NCBI GenBank assembly: GCA_946807835.1
Contig: OX327690.1
Location: 13,798,501 to 13,862,500 of the forward strand
Direction: 5' to 3'
Origin: Ailanthus altissimus
Lineage: Eukaryota; Streptophyta; Magnoliopsida; Sapindales; Simaroubaceae
DNA: 64,000 nt
A program made the position numbers and the translations under genes. The notes beneath the pieces were generated by a model. That model saw nothing but the letters and a program-made list of their open reading frames with translations. It was not told the DNA's origin and made no database searches. Below, in pieces: positions 58,370 through 64,000 of this stretch; within the stretch, counting starts at the first letter, position 1, and the number at the start of each line of letters is the position of its first letter.

Positions 58370-60121
58370 TAACACTTTCGCCAAGGGAATGTTTTTCTTA
58401 CGAAGCACTTGCTCTTTCCAGTCTAGAATTTACACAGGCTTCTCTTCGTAGGTTAAGTTCTCATTCAATTCTACTGACTATTCCCTTATGATGTGCGAAG
58501 GCTTTGCTAAGTACTTACGAAGCATGGAAATGTGAAACACATCATGGATTCTAGCTAGATCTTCTAGTAACTGTAGACGATATGCCACCTCCCTAACTCT
58601 TTCAACTATCTCGTACGGCTTAATGTATCGAGGACTCAACTTTCCTCGCTTTCTAAATCTTAGTACTGCTTTCCATGGTGATATCTTCAGAAAGACTTTA
58701 TCACCAACTTGGAACTCCAAGCCTCTTCTCCTATTATCTGCATAACTCTTCTATCTATCATTAGCTATTTTCAATCTCTACCTGATAACTTGAATCTTTT
58801 TCTAAAGTGATCTAAACAATTTCTGGGCCACCAAGCTTCCTTTCATTGACCTCATCCCAACACACTAGAGTTCTGCACTTTCTTCCATACAATGCTTCAT
58901 ATGGTGCCATCCCAATACTAGCCTGGTAGCTATTATTGTAAGCGAACTCAATCAATGACAGATGAGTATCCCAACTTCCCTTAAACTTTATAACACATGC
59001 TCTAAGCATATCCTCGAGTATCTGAATTATCCGCTTAAACTAACCATTCGTCTATGGATGAAAGGCCATACTGAAATTTAATTTAGTGCCTAGGGCTTTC
59101 TATAAGCTAGGCCAAAATCAAGAAGTGAATCTTGGATCTCTATCCTGGATCTCTATCCAATACTATGGATACTGAAGCGCCATGAAGTCTTATCACCTTA
59201 TCTACATATAGCTGGGCCAATTTATCCAGGGAATAATTACTTTTGATAGTTAGAAAATAGGCAGATTTTGTCAATCTATCAACAATTACCCATATCACGT
59301 CATTGTTTCTTTGGCTACGCAGAAGTCCTACCACAAAATCTATTGTTATCCTATCACATTTCCATTTAGGGATCGGAATGGGTTGTAAGAGTCCTACAGG
59401 TTTCTGATGTTCGGCCTTTACCTATTGGCAAGTCAGGCATCTTAAGTAAAATGCGGCTATATCTTTCTTCATGCCTTTCCACGAGTAATGCTCCTTTAGG
59501 GTATGGTACATCTTTATGCTCCCCAGATGCATAGCATATGCAGAAGAATGAGCTTCTTTCATAATCTCTCTTCTTAACTCATTCACATCCAGTACATATA
59601 ATCTTTGACCCAAGGTTACTATACCATCCACGGTTATTGAAAAATCTTTCCGCTACCCAGACTCGATTCACCCTTCAATTTAATTATCTGAGGATCTTGA
59701 ATCTGTAATTCTCTGATCTGATCAACTAATATCGGATGGACTTGAAATGTGGCTAATAGTGCTCCCGAATCTAACAACTCTAATCTCACACCCAAAGACC
59801 TTAATCTTTGACCCAAGGTTACTACACCATCCACGGTTATTGAAAAACAATTTCGCTACCCAGACTCGATTCACCCTTCAATTTAATTATCTGAGGATCT
59901 TGAATCTGTAATTATCTGATCCGATCAACTAATATCGGATGGACTTGAAATGTGGCTAATAATGCTCCCGAATCTAACAACTCTAATCTCACACCCAAAG
60001 ACCTTAATTCTATTACCACTGATAGATATGTGACCTTCAGGTGCGCTACTGAGCTAATAGGCTTTCTGCTGAGAGCGTCTACTACTACATTAGCTTTTCT
60101 CGAAGGTACTCAAGTGTGCAC
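58370..60121 (-). pseudogene. chromovirus-type gypsy RNase H and integrase remnant
   Basis: On the minus strand: an integrase zinc-binding domain (HLGSIKMYHTLKEHYSWKGM then CLTCQ, 59422-59560), core pieces (VIWVIVDRLTKSAYF at 59250-59310, SIVLDRDPG at 59140), a frameshift, [20 protein letters not shown] and [15 protein letters not shown] (58840-58980), and the C-terminal GDKVFLKISPWKAVLRFRKRG and DVFHISMLRKY (58490-58710). The phrasing fits the Tekay/Del lineage. Several frameshifts and stops occur. The element is cut off at about 60121, before RT. Confidence 0.75.
59602..60004. repeat. tandem duplication of about 206 bp within the gypsy remnant
   Basis: The segment starting tttgacccaaggttacta at 59602 recurs from 59808 with few differences, through caccatccacggttattg... 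to cacacccaaagacctta. Both units are in the same frame region. It probably arose after the element decayed. Confidence 0.8.
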
Positions 60122-60700
60122 TGATAAGGCGTAATTGTATAAACTATTTTATCTTTCTAAACTTGATATTTGTTCAATTTATCTCAATAATTTGGCTATT
60201 TATGCATATTAATGTTGTTTTATAGGTTTAAGCATTATCGGATCAAAAATACCGAAAAACAGACGCAAATGGGAGCATTAGAGATAAAAATACAAATGCA
60301 GGCACTGTTGCTACAGTACCACGGTTGCTACAGTACCACTGTATGCTACAGTGAAGCGCCGCAGTATTGGATTTCAGTGCCGCGGTGCCAATTGCAGAAA
60401 GTGAGCGCCGCGGCATTGAATCTCAATGCCGCGGTATTGGGACTTGGATAGCAAAAGTTGACAGGATGCTGAAAATCAGGAAACCCAAAAGCAACCCTAA
60501 GTGCGCCCTAATTCCGTGCTCTTACCTATATATTTGCTCAAAACTTACATGTTGAGAGGAGACTCCAGCTGGGACAGCAGCTGGAAACCCAAAAGCAGCC
60601 CAAAATGCGCCCTAATTCCGTGCTCTTACCTATTTATTTGCTCAAAACTTACATGTATGAAATCTCTATTTTCTACATAACGTTGTATCTCTTAACGCTG
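60122..60700 (+). mobile_element. partial LTR of a Tat/Athila-type element (family H)
   Basis: Starts TGATAAGGCG and follows the same plan as family B: a ggctatttatgcatattaatg phrase, a GC-rich repeat array (60300-60450), then a TATA-like cctatatatttg near 60527. A tandem duplication of about 115 bp around the TATA region (about 60480-60655) doubles the phrase cctaattccgtgctcttacc. The right end is lost near 60700. Confidence 0.5.
60300..60450. repeat. GC-rich repeat array (ctacagt and gccgcgg boxes)
   Basis: ttgctacagtaccac occurs twice with a third partial copy (60308-60352). Then gccgcgg/gccgcag boxes alternate with attg(g/a)atttcagtgcc, forming inverted pairs. The array occupies the position before the TATA box. 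Confidence 0.7.
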
Positions 60701-60789
60701 CAGTTGTCTATCTTCCTTTAAACCTTACAACATATTACAGATGTAAGAAGGACAAACAGTATATAATGCCTAACTTGTGCTAGTACCAA

Positions 60790-61600
60790 AAGCCAATGAA
60801 ATGTCAAGAGTAGGTAAACATATACCCAACGGGTTCTTCTTAACTGTAGCATGGAACTTCAGACAAGTATATTTCTAATGCCCATCCTCACTGCAATGGA
60901 AACACTTCCTTTTGCCTTTTACTTATTTTCTTGTGGCTTGCATATGACATGTCTCTGAGGACCTACAGATGGTATTAGCTTTACCTTCTTTTTCTTTTTA
61001 GATTTTTAAAAGCCTTTGGGGTAGAAGTTGAAGCACCAAGAACGTAGAGGGCTAGACTTTATTTGTTCATGTCCTCTTAAATTGTCTTCATCATAAGTGG
61101 AAATCAAGTCTTGCATGTTAAAATTCATAATAAAATGTGCAAATGATCCTAGCAGAGACAAGAGAATCAAAATATTCCTTAAGGTATTGTTTAGAATTAT
61201 GTCCATAATCTCTAACCTCTCAATACAAGAAATCATCTTAACCATATGAGGACTCATTGGACTGCCCTTTGCTAGTGCAGCCTAAAATAGTGTCTTAGCA
61301 AACTAGTACATCTCGATCTATGATCTATCACCTAACAACTCCTTTAAATGAAGTATAATAGTACTTGCACTATCCACGTATACAAACTTCCTATAAAGGT
61401 CAATAAACATCAAAGCCAAGATAAGTGACTTGCCTTCAAATCATCATCTATTCATTTTTAAAAAGTTTCAACCTCTTCTGAAGTGGCCTTATCAAAAATA
61501 CCTCTGGCAATTTTTTGATCAATAAAATATCCAAACTTTTCTAAATCCATAACTATTCTTCGATTCATCAGCCAATCGGAATAATTTTAGCATATATTAG
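60790..61600 (-). pseudogene. copia gag remnant
   Basis: The minus strand has FIMNFNMQDLISTYDEDNLR (open frame 61257-61006), then KLIPSVGPQRHV and a zinc knuckle, CFHCSEDGH, stop, KYTCLKF (about 60870-60910), with CX2CX4HX4C spacing and a stop in place of Trp. Upstream helical gag sequence is broken. This is the same copia type as family E, judged by the shared leader motif. Confidence 0.65.
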
Positions 61601-62580
61601 TTTGTTTAAATTTAATATACAAACCAACAGATTGCTAATAGTCATTTTATCTTCAAATGAAAAAAGAAAAGATATTAGTGGAACATTTTAAATTGTTAAA
61701 AATACTTTACATCATGGATATAACAACTTATATATTTTCAATCTAAGACACCTTTCCACTGCTTTACATTTTTTTTAAATCTCTTAAATTGGAAAGCAAA
61801 AGTTTAACTCTTTAAACTTTATAGTGGAAAGTAGACCCAATCAAAATTTACTCTAACCTCATGCTTTAGCAATATTGATCTTTGTAAATGATAAGTATGT
61901 TCCATATCAACTTGTCAATTATCAAATATAAGTTATTTAGAATACCCTCACGGTTTAGCAATATTAGGCGATACATTTGCTTATATTTGCCTTATCTCAT
62001 ATTTAATCAGTATAGTCCAAATCACTATAACCTGTTCATCAAACTTTAATGATATTAAAAATGATTGAGATGATCCGTCTAACACCATCTTGACAAGACA
62101 GATCATGCATAACATTCTCTAAGAATAAAACACATAATAATCTAATTTTGAGATATTTTAAGCTTATCTATATTATGACACTTATTGTGGCTAATAACAT
62201 AAACAAATGATCACTTTATCGAAGCAATAATATAATAAGCATGATCTAAATAATAAATGCATTAAAATGAAATAGAAGTAAAAAATATAAATGCCTTACC
62301 ATTCAAAATGCATGTTGCAACACTAGGCTTCTGCACAAGCCTTGGCACCATGGTGTTAGACTCCCAATGCCCCAATACTAGTTCTAGTACTTAAAACACC
62401 ATAGCGCTACCATCCTACCACCATGGTACCACTGAAATAGAGACTTGGCGCCATGGCATTCAACAATTAAAGTTATAACATCTATTATTTTTGGGCTTTT
62501 AAATCCAAACATCAACATGTTTGAAAATTCCACTTAATTGTCCAACAATACATAACTCTTGTCTTATATACTCAATATAA
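61601..62580 (-). other. leader region of the minus-strand copia element
   Basis: Noncoding sequence between PBS and gag. Contains inverted copies of the CAATATTGCTA-type box (near 61850 and 61945) found in the family E leader. A GC-rich patch at 62330-62465 has several ccatgg-centred palindromes (caccatggtg, ggcgccatggc). Confidence 0.5.
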
Positions 62581-62595
62581 TGTGCTTTGATACCA
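62581..62595 (-). other. primer-binding site of the minus-strand copia element
   Basis: The minus strand reads TGGTATCAAAGCACA, matching the initiator tRNA-Met primer site. The LTR end (CCAAACA) lies at 62598, of which only about 29 bp remain before the TRIM-like insertion. Confidence 0.6.
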
Positions 62596-62626
62596 TTTGT
62601 TTGGAATTGGGGTGTGTGAGAGTATG

Positions 62627-63066
62627 TGTAACAGCCCAAATCCCACATCGGACAGACTCATCCAAAGTGAAGGCCTTATAAGGAAAAATCCCCCCTACCC
62701 TTGTGAGGTGCCTTTTAGGGATGGCGATGCATTTCGCTCATAAAGGACAAAATCATGAGGGGGAAAGACGCATGTGTGAACCCCAAAGCGAACAATACCT
62801 TGCACGGGGATTTGAGTAAGCTCTTGCATTTAGTATCAAAGGCGAGGACGGCTCTATTTCAATGGTGGGGGTTATGTAACGACCCAAATTCCACATCAGG
62901 CAAACTTGTCCAAAGGGAAGGCCTTATAAGGAGAAATCCCCCCTACTCTTGTGATGCACCTTTCGGGGATGGTGATGCGTTCCGCCCATAAAGGACAATC
63001 ATAAGGGGGAAGGACGCGTTCATGAATCCCAAAGCGAACAATACCTTACACAGGGATTTAAGTGGG
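62627..63066 (+). mobile_element. TRIM-like element: two direct repeats around a minimal PBS and PPT
   Basis: Two similar direct repeats of about 190 bp begin TGTAAC (62627 and 62875) and share cccaaat(c/t)ccacatc, ccttataagg and aagcgaacaatacctt. Between them lie tttagtatcaaaggcg (a decayed tRNA-Met PBS) and a purine run, ggtggggg, just before the second repeat. This is the layout of a terminal-repeat retrotransposon in miniature. The second repeat is cut by the family B LTR at 63067. No 5S rRNA-like segment is present, so it is not Cassandra. Confidence 0.6.
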
Positions 63067-64000
63067 TGATAAGGGCAAATTTGTCATATATTTTCTCATG
63101 TTTTTATTAGATATTTTATGATTTTATGAGAATAGATGGCTATTTATGTGCATTATTGTTATTTATAGGGACCTGAACGAAATTTAAAGAAAGAACGGAA
63201 AAGGAGCGAAAACAGGGACTAAAATGCAAAGTTTTCAAAGTATGTGTCCATCGCCCCAGCGCCACAAGTAATTTCGCCCCAGCGCTGAAATAGTGATCGA
63301 AATAAGAAAAACGACCTACTTAAGTCGCGTATAGCGCCCCAGCGCCAGAGAGTCACCGCCCCAGCGACGAGACAGAGCCCCAGCGCCAATATCCCACCGC
63401 TCCAGCGGTAATAGCTTTTTCACGCGTCGCCCCAGCGACAGATGCATAGCGCGCCAGCGGTAGTGCGAGTCCTAGTCCGACGAGAATTGAGATTTTCAAG
63501 CTCATATCAATCCCTATATAAAGCCACTCGTTCCCAGCCTTCAAGGATGAATCCAAGACGACCCAAGAGCACCAAGAATACAGAGCACGAGTCTTGGAGA
63601 GTAATAGGAGCTTAATTGAAGCAACTTTAGAGAGAGATACAAGACGTTCTTCGGCATCAAGAGTTCCTAGGCAGCGCAATTAAGAGCAATTCGACGTCTA
63701 TATCAGTTTGCTAATAATTGTATCATGATTTATAATTATTTTTACTGCTGTTCTCTTGTAGCTATGAGCTAACTTATTTTCTAGGGTTAATATTTGAACT
63801 CAATATGTGTGCTTAATTGCCATATCTTTGAATATTTAATAAACTTAGTCATTTATTATTTAAATTACTTGTGTTTAATGCTTCAATATATCTGGCCAAT
63901 ATATGGTGAATGAATTGGTAATATTTTGATAAACTCGGAAGAGGAATCAATATATTTAGACCTAGGTAATTTGATGCATGATTGTAGAGTAACATTCAAT
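63067..64000 (+). mobile_element. LTR of a Tat/Athila-type element (family B, copy 3), cut by the window end
   Basis: Starts TGATAAGGGC and matches the inverse of 8180-9568 and 26568-27981 in order. A TATA box, ctatataaagcc, lies at 63512-63523. The array of CGCCCCAGCG boxes upstream of it is far better preserved here than in the other two copies. The U5 end, and whether an internal region follows, lie outside the window. Confidence 0.75.
63245..63466. repeat. array of CGCCCCAGCG boxes in the LTR U3 region
   Basis: Eight boxes of the form (N)CGCCCCAGCG(N), some changed at one or two bases (for example gctccagcgg, gcgccagcgg), lie between 63249 and 63460 at uneven spacing of about 20-60 bp. 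They end about 50 bp before the TATA box. The surrounding DNA is AT-rich, so the array is a sharp GC island. Confidence 0.8.

Noticed and set aside
60212..60555. 79- and 62-codon ORFs over the gccgcgg repeats
   Set aside because: They arise from repeat units inside an LTR U3 region in two overlapping frames and have no domain.
62627..63066. Cassandra-type TRIM with 5S rRNA promoter
   Set aside because: No 5S rRNA-like internal control region can be seen in either repeat.
63353..63679. 108-codon minus-strand ORF in the GC-rich array
   Set aside because: It overlaps the repeat boxes and TATA box of an LTR. A similar frame in copy 1 (9101-9289) is not kept at the protein level.
1..64000. tRNA or rRNA genes and CRISPR arrays
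   Set aside because: No cloverleaf-consistent A and B boxes, rRNA segments or regularly spaced identical repeats with unique spacers were seen. The tRNA-like matches are retroelement primer sites.

Overview
This is plant nuclear DNA, most likely from a eudicot. It is AT-rich and consists almost entirely of nested LTR retrotransposons, plus a hAT transposon, a MULE-type MITE and a TRIM-like element. No intact single-copy host gene with introns is visible. The only intact genes I trust are two intronless ORFs carried as cargo inside one very young LTR element. The species cannot be named from sequence alone.

Layout. At 1-4203 a copia-type LTR is split by a solo Tekay/Del-type LTR (236-3087, perfect attat TSD). 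At 4204-8179 lie palindromic 41-bp repeats, a MULE MITE (6336-7217, perfect 9-bp TSD) and exon-like remnants, one resembling the Sin3-binding region of SAP30-like proteins. At 8180-9568 is a solo Tat/Athila-type LTR. At 10090-22350 is a decayed Ty3/gypsy (Tat-type) pol, cut at its ILGRP motif by a 9346-bp element at 10446-19791. That element has 2749-bp LTRs that look almost identical, a perfect ccctt TSD, an initiator-Met PBS and a polypurine tract, but no gag-pol. Instead it carries, antisense to itself, a complete LOG-type cytokinin-activating enzyme gene and a 397-codon ORF of unknown function, each with its own TATA box.

At 22350-28618 are further Tat-type remnants, another solo LTR (26568-27981) and a long polypyrimidine tract. 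From 28619 to 55650 there is a nest: a copia element on the minus strand contains a second copia element (30619-55179). The second copia has a hAT transposon in its left LTR (32263-37602) and an Athila-type element (39994-50343) at its GAG-pre-integrase motif. The Athila-type element carries a decayed copy of the same LOG gene module, in sense orientation downstream of integrase. At 55653-60121 is a truncated chromovirus-type gypsy element. At 60122-63066 are another LTR piece, a copia gag remnant and a TRIM-like element. From 63067 to the window end is a third copy of the Tat/Athila-type LTR.

The most notable result is the LOG module (TATA box, 5' leader, intronless ORF, AATAAA signal) in two unrelated LTR retrotransposons. 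The copies are old and broken in the Athila element, and intact in the young non-autonomous element. The shared block includes a leader phrase typical of Athila/Tat elements, which suggests serial capture from one retroelement into another.
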